From positions 10,789,082 to 10,853,081 of the forward strand of contig CM058230.1 of assembly GCA_030180135.1 (NCBI GenBank): a stretch of DNA of 64,000 nt, given 5' to 3'. This DNA is from Orychophragmus violaceus. Taxonomy: Eukaryota; Streptophyta; Magnoliopsida; Brassicales; Brassicaceae. Under the pieces are notes generated by a model. It made no database searches. It was not told the origin of the DNA and worked only from the letters and a program-made list of their open reading frames with translations. How positions within the stretch are numbered: the first letter of the stretch is position 1; the number at the start of each line of letters is the position of its first letter. Position numbers and translations under genes: made by a program. Shown here in pieces: positions 20,968-33,739 of the stretch.

Positions 20968-21774
20968 GGTTGGGATTCTTTGCAATTTAGAACTGGAATT
21001 GGAGTCATATCTATTATATTGCACGGTCTTATCAAATATTTGGACCACTCCATTCGCAACGTCAAATCTACATCCACCATTATCACATCAAGCGGTTGTC
21101 GTTTTGGTTCTCAATGCACCTCAGAACAAGCGCCTCAGCATTATCTGCAACCTTTTCCTTCAACTCTTTTTATGAGATTTCGAGAAAAAGGAGTTTGAAA
21201 CTTCACATCGCAATAACTCAGGTTACTAAACATATCAGTCAACTACTATGAGCTAAGATTTCCTGTCTTGGATGGTCATCTTTTATTCGGAACACCACAT
21301 GTACAATTTATTGTGAATCCTTTCTATCAAACCTGGTTATTTTTCTTCGAAGCCTAACTACCTCGAGGAGTCCGCTCAGTAGCTACATTACTCTCTTCAC
21401 ATGGTTTGCTTTATATGTGTTTTATCTAAGTAAATTAACTTGCATGCCTGGTTAAATTCTTTATGTTTTCCTTGTATGATCTAATTGACGTCTCTATACT
21501 CTATAGAAAGGAAAACCCAAAAGGAAATACAACACATGTAAGATAAAGAAAAGTTGGACCATAGTACTGTTTATGCATTTACTAGAAGAGACATAAGACT
21601 TGATTGAGTTTCACCTCGAAACCCGTGCCTGAGAGATTTTCGAAGCGATAAGGTCTTCTTCACCATTTCCGTAGCCGTCGGCCTCTTGCCGGTGTTCTTT
21701 TTGCCTCTTCTTACCAGACCCGTCACCCTATTACGTCCGCCGAGTCGTCGCTCCCAGCTCCGGACCCCCTAGAT

Positions 21775-23268
21775 TTGCCTTTCCAGAACCCGTTTGCTCC
21801 ACCAGTAATTCTGGGCTCGTATCTCGATGCAGTGATTTCGCCGGCGATTAAATCGTCTTCCTCTGAAGCACTTGCTCAAGATCCGACTCCATCCTCTATC
21901 CCGTCCTCGATTCCGTCTACAGGCGTTCCGTCTTATGCTGAACGCTTCAAGGCTTCTCTAAGGAATCTGCGTAAGATTGAAACTCCGATTGAGATGGAAG
22001 ATGGTGTCCCCGTTGTTCAAGCACCATCCTCGATTCTTCTAGCCACGGCAACGCTGTGGAAGGATTATATAGTTGCTCAATTCCACCGTCTAGCTCCTCC
22101 ACCAGCAAAAATTTTTCACGACTTGAATAAAGCATGGGGAAAGCATGGTAAAATCTCAATCCATCCAGTTTCCAGTACGACTTGTATGATTCTGGTTCCG
22201 TGCGTGTCGACCCGTGAATGGGTCCTTCAAGTTGGATATTGGCAGGCAGGAAACTATGCCTTCTCAGTATATCCTTGGTCTCAGGAAGCCTCACTGGAGC
22301 TCCCCGAGCTCAAGTCTGCACCAACATGGGCAGTGCTGAAGAATGTCCCTCCTCAACTCTACTCCCTTGACGGGATAAGTGTTATTGCAAGCGCGATTGG
22401 TGAGCCGCTCCACACGGAAAAGTCGAAGCTTGACCCTTTTCATTTCGGAGATACCAAGGTGAAAGTGGAAATTGCACTCGAATCTGAGCCTCCTTCTATT
22501 ATTGTTGTCCGTGACGTCTATGGAAACTCAGTAAGAGTACGAGCTGAATATCCGCGTCTGCCTCCAAAGTGCACAAACTGTGATAAGTTCGGACACCTCT
22601 TGAACAGATGTCCGCTTCCTCTAATGAAGAAAAAGATAAAGGTTGCTCCTCCTAAGGATCCGGTGGTTGTCACTGCTGAAGCTTCTACGATTATTAATTT
22701 GACAATGGAGTCTCGAGACAAAGGCAAGCAAATTGAGGTTACCCCTGAAGATCCAAACTCCGGATCAAATAAAGGGTTCAAGTATAAGAAGCAAGCGAAT
22801 AGAGCTCGTCATTCCAGTGTTCCCCCTCCTCCAAAGTCCTCTCGGAAGGTGTTACACGACTCAGACATTGAGGACTTTGACCGTGGCAGTTTGAGCTCCG
22901 AGGAGTTGGGAAAACGGACAAGCCCTACGAAAGGATTGGTAAAGCCTTCTATACTGAATAAGCGTTCAGAGGACAACTCCGCTTTGATAGTATTACCTAA
23001 GTCTGTGGAACGTTCAGAGGACGACTCCGTTCCAAAGATTGAAGTACGAGGGAAGGCTTTAGTCACTCTAAAGGCGCCAGAGAAATATCTCATTGGAGCT
23101 GATGAGGAAGGATTTTCTCTGACAGGGAAAGCCCTGAAAATGAAGCGGAAACAAGAGAGAAAGGAAGCTAAAAGATTAGCAGAGAATGGAAGTCCGTTTG
23201 GTTCGTTGCCTCAAAGTTCCACTCACTTGATTCGAGGATCCTCCTCGATGAAGGTGGGTAAGTTCTGA
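21775..23268 (+). CDS. LINE ORF1 protein, DUF4283 with CCHC-type zinc knuckle
   Basis: An open frame of 497 codons is counted from 21775, where the codon is TTG. The same frame is open back to about 21650 but contains no ATG, so the true start is lost or non-standard. The N-terminal half has the DUF4283 fold region (WKDYIVAQFHRLAPPPAK, then STTCMILVPCVSTREWVLQ). At about residues 264-277 lies a CX2CX4HX4C knuckle, CTNCDKFGHLLNRC, followed by a charged, Lys/Ser-rich tail. In plant L1 elements ORF1 is the RNA-binding protein of the retrotransposition particle. It ends 36 bp before ORF2. No internal stops occur. Confidence 0.85.
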   Translation: MPFQNPFAPPVILGSYLDAVISPAIKSSSSEALAQDPTPSSIPSSIPSTGVPSYAERFKASLRNLRKIETPIEMEDGVPVVQAPSSILLATATLWKDYIVAQFHRLAPPPAKIFHDLNKAWGKHGKISIHPVSSTTCMILVPCVSTREWVLQVGYWQAGNYAFSVYPWSQEASLELPELKSAPTWAVLKNVPPQLYSLDGISVIASAIGEPLHTEKSKLDPFHFGDTKVKVEIALESEPPSIIVVRDVYGNSVRVRAEYPRLPPKCTNCDKFGHLLNRCPLPLMKKKIKVAPPKDPVVVTAEASTIINLTMESRDKGKQIEVTPEDPNSGSNKGFKYKKQANRARHSSVPPPPKSSRKVLHDSDIEDFDRGSLSSEELGKRTSPTKGLVKPSILNKRSEDNSALIVLPKSVERSEDDSVPKIEVRGKALVTLKAPEKYLIGADEEGFSLTGKALKMKRKQERKEAKRLAENGSPFGSLPQSSTHLIRGSSSMKVGKF

Positions 23269-23304
23269 TAAGCTTCGACTTAACCTTCACCTTTTTGTGT
23301 AGAT

Positions 23305-26300
23305 ATGAAGGTATTCTCTTGGAATGTAAGAGGCTTAAATAGCCAATCTCGTCAACGAGTAGTAAGAAGTTGGATTAATAGTAATAGGCCTCTAGTTGGA
23401 GCCATTTTGGAGACGCATGTTCGAGAGGATAATGCTTCAAGAATAATATCAGCCACCTTTCCGGGTTGGAATTGGGATCATAATTACGTGGCTGCGGATA
23501 ATGGAAGGATTTGGATTTTGTGGGATCCATCCATCTCAGTTTTTGTCTTGAATCGCTCGGCACAAATGATGCTCTGTCTCATTTTTAATCCAGCATCTCG
23601 AGAATCCATTGTAGTGTCCTTCATTTATGCCTTTAATACTGAAGGCGAAAGGCACTCCCTGTGGGCTGAAATCTCAGAGATAGCGGATCATGAATCCGTT
23701 AGAAACACACCTTGGTTGCTAGCGGGCGACTACAACCAGATTCTAAACGCCAACGAGCACTACTCTTCTCTCCCATATGCCCTACCGCTGAGAGGTATGA
23801 CGGATCTTAGAAACTGTTTAGACAATGCAGAGCTAGTGGATCTTCCTGCCCGAGGTTCGCTTTTCACTTGGATAAATGGGAGACCTGAGGACCCGATATC
23901 TAGGAAACTAGATCGAGCATTGGTTAATGGAGCTTGGCTATCTCAGTTTCCACTCTCGTCGGCCAGATTCGACCCGCCAGGAGACTCTGACCACTCTCCC
24001 TGCTGTATCTCCACAGACACAGTGATTGAACAAGCAAGGAAACCGTTCAAATATTTCTCTTTCCTCTCATCTCATCCGACTTTCCGGCAGAAGATAGAGG
24101 AGTCTTGGAATCTTCAAGTTACTGTCGGATCTAAACTCTTTTCCTTGGGTCAGAGAATGAAAGCCGCTAAAGATTGTTGTAAGAGACTGAACAGGGAAGG
24201 TTTTGGGAACATACAACAGAGGACCAAAGATGCCCTTACCGACCTAGAGCAGATCCAATCAGAACTTCTTTCTCAACCCACAATTGCTTTGTTTCGACAG
24301 GAATTCATGGCGAGAAAAAAGTGGAATTTCTTCGCCGATGCTCAAGAATCTTTCTATAGGCAGAAGTCGAGAATTAGATATATCAGTCTTGGAGATGCTA
24401 ATACTGCTTTCTTCCACAAGGTTGTAGTTGCTCACTTTGCAAAGAATGTGATCAAATTCCTCAGAGATAATCAGGGGAACAGAGTGGATGATTTATCGCA
24501 AATTAAGCACATGACAGTGGACTATTTTCAGACTTTGCTTGGAACGGAAAATAGCTCAGTTATCCCGGCCACAGTGGAGCAGATTCGTGATTTGCACCCC
24601 TTCAGATGCTCAACCAGTTTAGCGTCGAAGTTGACTGCAATTCCTTCAGACCAGGAAATTACTCAAACTCTCTTACGCATGCCCAAGAACAAGGCTCCGG
24701 GTCCTGACGGCTTCCCAGTTGAGTTCTTTCTTGAAGCATGGGAGGTGGTAGGAAGAGATACGGTGGCAGCAATAAAAGAGTTCTTTACCTCGGGTTCTAT
24801 GCTTCGCAGGTTTAATGCCACGACTATTGTTCTGATTCCGAAGGTGCAGGGAGCTGATCAATTATCGCAGTTCAGACCACTATCACTTTGTACCACTGTT
24901 TATAAGGTGGTTGCAAGAATCATCAAGAGTAGGCTGAAGTTATTCATGAAAGAGGCTATCCAAGGAAATCAGGTTGGGTTCGTAGAAGGACGCTTACTTT
25001 GTGAAAATGTCCTCTTGGCATCTGAATTGGTCAAGGATTTCCATTCTCAGGGTCAGATCTCCAGGGGTTGTTTGCAAGTAGATCTGTCTAAAGCGTATGA
25101 CAACCTGAATTGGGAGTTCTTGCTTAACATCCTCAAAGCTTTTAAGATACCGGAGACATTCATAAAATGGATCTCAGAGTGCGTTACTACGCCTTCTTAC
25201 TCGATTGCATTTAATGGTGAACTGATCGGCTTCTTCCAGGGAAAGAAAGGCTTGCGTCATGGAGACCCGATCTCCTCACTGTTATTTGTTCTTGCCATGG
25301 ATATTCTATCAAAAAACCTTGACAGAGGCGCAATGCAGAGCAGGTTTCGGCCTCACCCTCTTGCGGATGCACCATTGGTCACCCATTTGAGCTTCGCAGA
25401 TGATGTATTGCTGTTCTATGATGGATCAGAGAGCTCACTTGAAGGCCTGCTGGAAATTATGGAGAGCTTTAGATTGAGCTCAGGTCTGGCTGTAAATCGC
25501 AGCAAAACAACCTTGTTTATTGATGGGGGTAATCACCACCTTGCTCAAGAAATAGTGAGAAGATTCAATCTGAAAGAGTGTTCATTCCCAGTGAGGTATC
25601 TTGGTGTTCCTCTAACCTCGCGAAAGCTGACGAAACAAGACTACCAGCCCTTACTGGATAAGATTGCGCATAGGTTTGCTTCTTGGACAATGCGCTTTTT
25701 GACATTCGCCGGCCTTCTCCAGTTGATCCAATCAGTCATCTACTCAACCGTCTCTTTTTGGGGTTCGATCTTTATCTTACCAAAACAGTGTCTGGAGGAT
25801 ATCGAGAGAATGTGCAACGCATTTTTATGGAAAGGAAACACGAACTCGGCAAGAGGAGCCAAAGTAAGTTGGGACTCAATCTGTACACCGAAAGAGACTG
25901 GTGGTCTTGGCCTTAGAAGATTATCTGACTGGAATGAAGTTCTTTGTCTAAAGCTCATTTGGCTCATCATGTCGGCTAACGACTCCTTATGGGTATCGTG
26001 GGTAAGACACAATCTGATAGGTTACTCTAATTTTTGGGAGATGGATAACCCATCGGACGGTAGTTGGGTTTGGAGGAATCTTTTGAACCTGCGTACTATA
26101 GCTCGACCTTTTGTTATATGCGAAATTGGTTCGGGGGAGACAACAAGTTTTTGGTACGAGAATTGGACGGGCTTGGGTCCCCTTATTGATGTCGCCGGCC
26201 AGAATGCTCTGAGGGTCACGGGTCTTCCGATCACTGCGGTGGTTGCAGAAGCCTTTAGAGAAGGTAACTGGTGGCTTGAAGGCAGTCGCAGCAGGCATCC

Positions 26301-26982
26301 AGTCATCTGTCTCCTTCGTCAGTGCCTGCCCAGTCCAGCGATCGTTTTATCTGATGGTGAGGATGATGTCTTCAAGTGGAAGATAGGAGACAAGCCTCCT
26401 TCCGATAAGTTCTTGACATCGGAAGTTTGGCATCATCTTCATCCGCCAGGACCATTAGTAGAGTGGCACAAAGCGGTTTGGTTCTCCGGGAGCATTCCAA
26501 AACACTCCTTTGTGTCGTGGTTGGCGGCTCGAAATAGACTATGAACTCGGGATAGGATGCGGAATTGGGGCCTGAATGTTCCTGCCGTTTGCATCCTCTG
26601 TGACGCGGCTCCAGAGTCAAGACAACATCTGTTCTTCGACTGTGCAATTAGCTCCGAGATCTGGTCTTTCTTCTACTCTAGACTCCAACTGACTCCTCCG
26701 ACGCAATTTGAGGTAGGTCTCAGTTGGTTGAAAGACCAAAACAGAGATAAAAACAAGGAGTTGATACTCAAGCTCTCATTTCAAGCCTCGCTATAAAACA
26801 TTTGGAAAGAGAGGAACGCAAGAATTCACACTCAAACCGCTAGGACAGCTTCCTCTATCATCGCCGAGATTAAGCAGATAATCCGGTATCGACTCATCCC
26901 GATTGCTCGTGCTCAAGGAGATTCTCTTAACTCAGTTACCTGCTTGGGAACTTGGTTTGAATTATTTGATCCCTCTATGTAA
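23305..26982 (+). pseudogene. LINE ORF2: endonuclease-reverse transcriptase, two nonsense codons
   Basis: The frame spans 1226 codons, interrupted by TGA at 26542-26544 and TAA at 26794-26796. The first 1079 codons are open. The N terminus is an APE-type endonuclease (SWNVRGLN, LLAGDYNQIL, GDSDHSPC). Reverse transcriptase follows with FRPLSLCTTVYKVVARII, LQVDLSKAYD, GLRHGDPIS (usually GLRQGDP) and the catalytic FADD. After the first stop come the zf-RVT cysteines and histidine (CILCDAAPESRQHLFFDC), then IWKERNARIH. There is no RNase H domain. Both stops lie after the catalytic domains, so a truncated enzyme could still be made. Confidence 0.9.
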
Positions 26983-27427
26983 TTCCAGCTTCTTTTGTTC
27001 TCGTCTGGGCCGAGCCTTTTTGTAATGTTTACTGCGTTCGTTCGCAGGTTTATTATAAATGAAAATGAATTTAAAAAAAAAAAAAAAAAAAAGGTTGGAC
27101 CCAATCACTACTTTATCAAACTATTAAATTTGTATTTAATTTAGAACATAAAATCTACGATTGTTATACGAATTGGAAATGTTTGCATTTGAAATGTAAT
27201 CCTCCAAGAGTTAGCGATACCAAATTCCTAATTTACACTTGGACAGACTTGATGAATTGCCTTGGTGAACCTAAGAAAAGGGTTCAGAGAATATAGCTAA
27301 TTCTCTCTTTATTTTTCTTTGAAACACAATAAAAAGCAAATGTGAAAATACGAATTGGATTGAAGATAAAACGTGAAACAACTAACCCACCTCAGATCTT
27401 GTAGTACTCGAAGCTCCAAGAAGGAAT

Positions 27428-28036
27428 AGGCTCCTTGTCTTCACTCTTAAACTCTACTTTGCAAACAAAATATGTTCTCTGTCCAAATTAAGGTCATAAT
27501 TAATACACAGATCATTATCTATCGTTAACATGATTTGTTTAACTATTTTCTAGATTAACAAACAATTTAGGCTGAATTAGCTTAACTGGAAGATTATCAC
27601 ATACATACTAGCTCGACTGGTCGAACAATAGAATAACAGAATAATGGAATGATCAAATAGCTGAGCGAACTCAATCTGATAAAGTTTCCGTGAATAATCA
27701 TAAAACATTAAAAGCTAATTCTAATAGATTAATGTCATTTCGTTTTCTCAAGTGATATTTTCAACATGCTCGTAATATATCACTTTTCAATATCATAAAA
27801 CGTGAAAATTTGATATACCTTTAAACACAAGAGTTACAAAATGGATGAATATAGTTTGGAAACAAAAATGTTGGTTGATACACATGCATGACCCAATCGG
27901 ATTTGAAATGATCTTCATAAGAGTAAAAAACCAAAACTTTCTTCTCACCAATCTTAACACCATTAGTTCTTTTCCACTTACCAATGATTGGTGTATTATT
28001 CGATCCGACTTCTTTCCAATAACCCGAATTCGTTTT
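27428..28036 (-). pseudogene. NAC pseudogene, copy 1
   Basis: This copy lacks exon 1 and starts within exon 2 at NSGYWKEVGSNNTPIIGKWK, where NAC similarity stops abruptly at about 28036. Relative to the intact copy it has lost about 21 bp covering the end of exon 2 and its splice donor (PPDQ|gtaact), so the frame runs on as FPNYIHPF. The exon 3 equivalent (RTYFVCKVEFKSEDKEPIPS) has a further deletion of about 27 bp. It cannot encode a NAC domain. Confidence 0.85.
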
Positions 28037-28040
28037 TTTG

Positions 28041-28230
28041 TCAACTATATATAATCTACTTAAAAAACGGGCAATAAAATACTTGTGAATTTGATCAAAA
28101 AAAAAAAAAAAAAAAAATACTTGTGAATTATCACGTTTATCCGACCATGCTATTTTAGTTAACATTAACTTCTATCATTATTCTTTAAATGGTAACACGT
28201 TTTTTCTTTTTCCTTTTTTGGGTGTAACAA
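28041..28230. repeat. Relic of F-box promoter with a poly(A) micro-insertion
   Basis: 28041-28190 is homologous to 13097-13235, the F-box gene promoter, including the TATA-like run. Within it TGATC plus about 20 A residues is flanked by a 15-bp duplication AAATACTTGTGAATT (28077-28091 and 28115-28129), present once at the F-box gene. 28191-28230 is T-rich filler. Confidence 0.7.
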
Positions 28231-30374
28231 GGTTTTTTTTTTTTAACACATTTTATTAAAAAACAGGTTACATGGTAGATGGAAATCCTACAATTTTATA
28301 AAGCAACTAAAAATAGAGAAAATGTAGAGATACAAAAGATTAAGAAACACTCGAATTTTCTGTTTCGATTGACTTTAAAGATTAGGGAATGAAAGCTTTT
28401 AGCCTCGTCTGCCTTGATACCCTCGTCCTCCAGTTCCTCTTTCACGGACTGTAAATTGTATGTGCGCATCCCTAACCTTTACGATGGTTTAACTGGTCTT
28501 TCTTGAAGGATCCATTTCCATGTAGGTGTCAAAAGATCCATTGGATCCATCTCAATGTCTGAATCCGATGAATCTTTCTCTTCTTCCAAAAATATCAATG
28601 AGACAAACTTGTTAGAACCATAATTGGGCCCAGCTACTCTACTATTTTCCCTTTCGACCATAAAATTTGCTTGAACAATAAGAATATCAAAAATGTAAAA
28701 ATCTAGGCAGACTCCAAAATCGAAGACTCAATATATGTAGACCAAAGTAGGAGCGGATTCGAAAACTATGTTCTCAAGTACCGATATTGTTGCTAAAGAA
28801 ATGAGGTCGTCCGCAATGACAATATCACTTGTATCAAGGTTTGGCTGATTCACTATTTACGTCAAGGAGAGTGTTAGGAGGATATACCTCAATTCCTGAA
28901 ACTAGAACTATTGTAGAGTCTCGTTGAGTAGTTTTGAGTAAAATGTTGGTTGTGATCACACTGCTATAAATTAGAGCAATCTCAATAATTTTGACAACTA
29001 TTGAAGAATCACTGGCAGCTTGTAAGCAACGTTTGACCTTGTGTCCAAGCTGACCACATCTTTCGCATTTAGAGGCAACCAACCATATTCCACATTAACC
29101 ATAGAAATAAAATCCGTTCTCGTCATATGCATCAATTATTGAAGGAAAAGCTTTACTCAACTCAACCAATATCTTAACTTCACCGATTAGAATGAGATAT
29201 AATCTGGGTTTGTAGGTTGCCATAGGAGCACCTAAACCTGAAGCTTTATGGCTTATTCCAGGGATATAATATAAGATACTGGGAATTTTCTTTAGAGTTA
29301 TCCACACCGGTATGGTTTTAGTCTCAGGAATTGCTAAGGATGCTTATGGATTCCACGATGCTACAAACATCAGACAATCATCAACATGCCCTAATCTTCT
29401 TTGGAGAACCCAAGTCCTAGTAGATTCGTCTGGAATATGAAACAAATAATTAGACATTCCAAGCTTTCTAACCGTTATTCCGCAGTTCCTTCCCTATAAT
29501 TTATTGAAGACATCATAAATTAATCCACACGAAGGAGGAGAACATCTATAGAACTCTCCCAAAACATACTCCTTTTGGTTCTCTAAATCTTGCAAGAAGA
29601 CATGTTTAGGTATTGTTACCTTAGGAGTACCGTATTCAATGTATTCTGGCTCTGATGCTCTATAGAGATTCACTACAAAAAAACCTGTTAATTTTGCCAC
29701 GGATTAGCCACGAAAAATATTTCGTCGCTGTTCGCGGAAATTAGCCACGAATAGCGACAAACCCTATCGTGGAAAATACTAGCCACGAATAGACTCGAAA
29801 TATTTCGTGGCTAGTTTGCCACAAAATTTATCGTGGATAGTCGAGGATATATAGCCACGAAAAGCGACAAACTGTTCGTGGAAACATTGTAGCAACGCTT
29901 AGCCACAAACTTGTCGTGGAAAACTATAGCCACAACGTTTTCGTGGCTGGTCGTGGCTAAGTAGATAAAATCAGTCCGTAACTCACGGGTGTAATAAGTC
30001 CAATGACATCTCTTCAATCACTCTTTATGTCTATGCATGCTTTATGTCAAATTATGTCAGCTAAGCCACAGATAGCTACGAACGAATAGCCACGGGAAGT
30101 GTCATGGCTATCCGTGGACATACATATAGCCACGGATAATGTCGTAGCTATCCGTGGCTATGGGGTTAAACCACACGTTTTCAAATCTCCCCACCGGTTT
30201 CAGTCGCATCATAGGGTACTATTGTGGCAGAGAATATATTCCATTAGCCACGACCATGTTCGTGGCTATCCGCGGCTGAGTCCAATTATAAATACCTTAC
30301 GAATGAGAGTGATGAAAGTATCAAAGAAAAACAAAAAACTAAAGTCTAAAAAAACAAAAAAGAAATAATACAAA

Positions 30375-33027
30375 ATGTCCGAGTTTTTCGAATCGAGAGA
30401 GTGGATGTATAAACGTCGGAAACGTTCTGATAATAGTGTGTCTGAAAAATTTAGTGTGGGGTTAAACACTTTTATTTCTTTTGCTTGTTGTCAGGATTCT
30501 TATCTGGAGAGTGGAAATTTATTTTGTCCGTGTAAAAGGTGCAAGAATCAAAAGCCTTGGGATGTTAGTACCGTCACGACTCACATTATGATGAGAGGAT
30601 TTATGGAGAATTATTATGTATGGACGCAACACGGAGAAAATTGTTATTAAGGTGGTGAAGCTTCAACAAGTCATCATGTCACGGAGCAAGAGCAAGAAGC
30701 GTGGACTGGTTTTGCTGATACCGAAGCTCCAATCGATCCTACTGGACATGGAAACGTGTTACCTGAAGGTGCTGAAGTTTTCCAAGAACCAATCTACGAG
30801 GAATATCAAGATCCCGTTCAGCAGGCGTTAGAAGCTGCCAACCAACCTTTATACGATGGATGTGCCGAAGGAATTTCCCAATTGTACCTGACGACGAAGC
30901 AAATGACTTGGAAGACGAATTACAATATCCCAGAGGAATGCTTGGATGATATCCCACAAACATTTAATTATGTCCTTCCATCGCCCAATACTGCTCCAAA
31001 GTTGTACTACGAGACAAAGAAACTGACGAAGTCTCTTGGGTTGCCGTGTCACAAGATTGATGTATGAGAAGAGAACTGTATGCTATTTTGGAAAGGAGAT
31101 GATCTTGAGTTATCACATTGTCGGTTTTGTGGAAAAGATCGGTACAAGCCTATTGTGGGTCGGTCGGAGAAAAAATACCAAAGCAAAGGATGTTTTATAT
31201 ATCTGCCTCTTGGAGATCGGTTGAAGTGGTTGTATCAATCAAAGATGACATCTTCACAAATGAGATGGCATGCTGAACATGTGTCTCCCGAAGGAGAAAT
31301 GCATCATCCGTCAGATGGAAAGGCATGGAAGCATTTTCAAGAGGTATATCCTTCATTTGCTTCTGAGAGTCAAAATGTATATCTAGATTTATCAACTGAT
31401 GGATTTAATCCAATTGGTATGAACGGCAGTCATATTCTGTTTGGCCCGTCATAGTAACACCATACAATTTACCCCTCATCATGTGCATGAAAAGGGAATA
31501 TTTTTTCTTTTCCATATTAGTTCCCGGTCCAAAGCATCCCAAAAAAGCCTGAATATTTATCGACAACCGCTAATTAAAGAATTAAAAGATCTTTGGAGGG
31601 AAGGCGTGCAGGCTTACGATGTCTCACAGAAGGAAACATTCACCATGCGAGCAACCTTGATGTGGACAATTAGCAACTTTCCAGAATATGGTATGCTATA
31701 TGGATGGATGACACATGGGAGGTTGGCGTGTCCATATTGTATGGATGAGACAAAATCATTTTGGAACATTTGCCGGTGCATCTTACAGATGAAGCTGATT
31801 TAGGAGGTCCGGTCCAATACATATGGATGTATCCTTTTGAACGATACATGTACCACTTGAAAAAAAGGTTAAGAAAAAAGCACGAATTGGAGGATCGATA
31901 GTAGCTCAGTGTGTCATCGAAGAAATCTCTCATGTGACAGCTAATTATATTACTCCTCCAGAAGATTTAGATTCCGCATAAGATGTCCATGAAATTCGAT
32001 TCGTCTACAATTATCCAGATGTTCCTATCATATTTCAACAAGTGGGACAAATCAGCAGAAGATCAACAACGACATGGTTAGATGATGAAGATCATAATTT
32101 GCTTCAGACTTTTTTACTCCTTAACTGTCACGAGTTTGAACCATACGAAAGGTTTGTTTTGTTATTTATAACTTTAAAATTAAATATTTGGTTAAATGTA
32201 TATAATCTATTTCCTAATCTATATGAAAGATGTATGAAGAAGAAGTGAGGAATGATATGCCAAACATTACTCCAGACGCATTAACACGATTTAAAAATGT
32301 CAATTTTGCAACATGGTGCAAAAACTACGTAAGAAATGAAATTTAAATAAAATAAAGTATATATATATCTTTGTCATATATGAAATTTTAAATATGTGCA
32401 GGTTAATGATGCAATTAAATCGTTTGAATTCCCATTGTGGTTCTAGAATATGTGCATGGGCCAAAGCATAAAATCACTTCATGGCCCATGTATTTCTCGA
32501 GGGGATATCATTACCAAACGCAGAACCATGGACAAAATAGGAAGACTATGAATTATGGTGTTGTCGCTCATGGAACCACTGAAATAGAGTATTTTGGGTT
32601 GATTGATGAGATACTCATGATTGAGTATAGTGGTGTTGTAGGGTTGAAGGCCATGGTTTTCAAATGTCAATGGTTCAACACCAATCGAGGAATACGAAAA
32701 CATCCTTCGGGTATTGTCGATGTTTGTCCCTAAATGCATTACGAGAAGTACGATCCTTTCATATTACCGGAGCAATGCGATCAAGTTTGTTATATCTCTT
32801 ATCCACGGTTACGGCCAACCAGAGAAGAATGGTGGGCAACTACGAGGGTAATGCTGAGAGGATTTACTCAAACTCAAGAAGTAGCGCAAATTGCAGTACA
32901 AAACGACTACGTTGACCATGAGATACATGATACTGCCATATTACGAGTAGAAGCTCATGCATTTCAAGATGCTTTTGATTATGATCCTACACCGATCACA
33001 AATCCCAATGACGAGTATGATTCTTAA
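30375..33027 (+). pseudogene. CACTA TNP2-type transposase, multiply broken
   Basis: It starts at an ATG with the transposase-associated domain (SREWMYKRRK, then CPCKRCKN and HIMMRGF). Transposase_21 follows (CMLFWKGDDLELSHCRFCG, then MRWHAEHVSPEGEMHHPSDG and TMRATLMWTISNFPEYGML). Further down are a DUF4218-like part (YHLKKRLRKKARIGGSIV) and a DUF4216-like part (KAMVFKCQWFNT, then DPFILPEQCDQVCYISYP). Stops or frameshifts occur at about 30649, 31068, 31453, 31800, 31980 and 32731, and some A/T-rich gaps may be introns. A working enzyme is not encoded. Confidence 0.85.
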
Positions 33028-33739
33028 AATGATGTGGACGATCAATATAGTGAATATTCGGATTCTGATTCATGTTCAGACGAATAATTGTATTTGTGGT
33101 GTTTTAATGATCTTAATAAACATTTAATGTGATGTCTTTTACAATATCAAACAAAATTTTATATTTTATAAAGTTTGAAAAACTTTATAATTTTATCAAA
33201 ACCACCTAGAATCATAAACATTAATTATTAATCAACTTCCAACTAAAATCATAAAGTAAAATTGTTATCAAGATTAAAAATCAAACCTAAGTATTTTGGG
33301 AGTTTTAAAATTCAATTTTTATCACAATAAAATGATAATCATAATTTTTTTTTTAATTCTAAAATATGTGTAAATCATAAATTTTATTTTTTGATCATTA
33401 ATCAAATTAATTTTAAAACCATTAAGTTTAGAAGAAATCTAAACTTCTTAAAATCAAATAAAAACCAAATATTCATATAGCCACGAACATATTCGTGGCT
33501 ATCCGTGGTTATATTTCATTTAGCCACGAATAGCCGCGAATATGTTCGTGGTTATATGAATATTTGGTTTCGCGGTCTTTCTAAAAAATGATTTCGCGGT
33601 TTAATCTTAAATTCGCGGTTAATTCTTAATTTCGCGGTTAAATATTTTTACATAGCCACGGATGGCCTTGAATTGGTCGTGGCTATGTTTTTTTGGGTTT
33701 CACGGCAAAATTTTGGCCCAGAAGGTCATTTGGCGCTAA

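Larger units (their letters stand above)
21561..27092 (+). mobile_element. L1-type LINE (two ORFs, poly(A) tail)
   Basis: A 5.5-kb insertion with ORF1 (DUF4283 plus zinc knuckle), ORF2 (endonuclease, reverse transcriptase, zf-RVT) and a 3' poly(A) run at 27072-27092. The flanks are AAGTTGGACC (21551-21560) and AAGGTTGGACC (27091-27101). The empty site is visible at about 37134-37145 in the second NAC segment. It is nearly full length, with only two nonsense changes seen in ORF2. Confidence 0.92.
20968..28040. repeat. Direct segmental duplication, copy 1 (NAC segment, split by LINE)
   Basis: 20968-21560 matches 36548-37138, and 27093-28040 matches 37139-38115, in the same orientation and order, with high similarity by eye. 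The LINE at 21561-27092 is absent from the second copy, so it inserted after the duplication. The copy ends inside NAC exon 2 and is joined to sequence resembling the F-box promoter. Confidence 0.85.
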
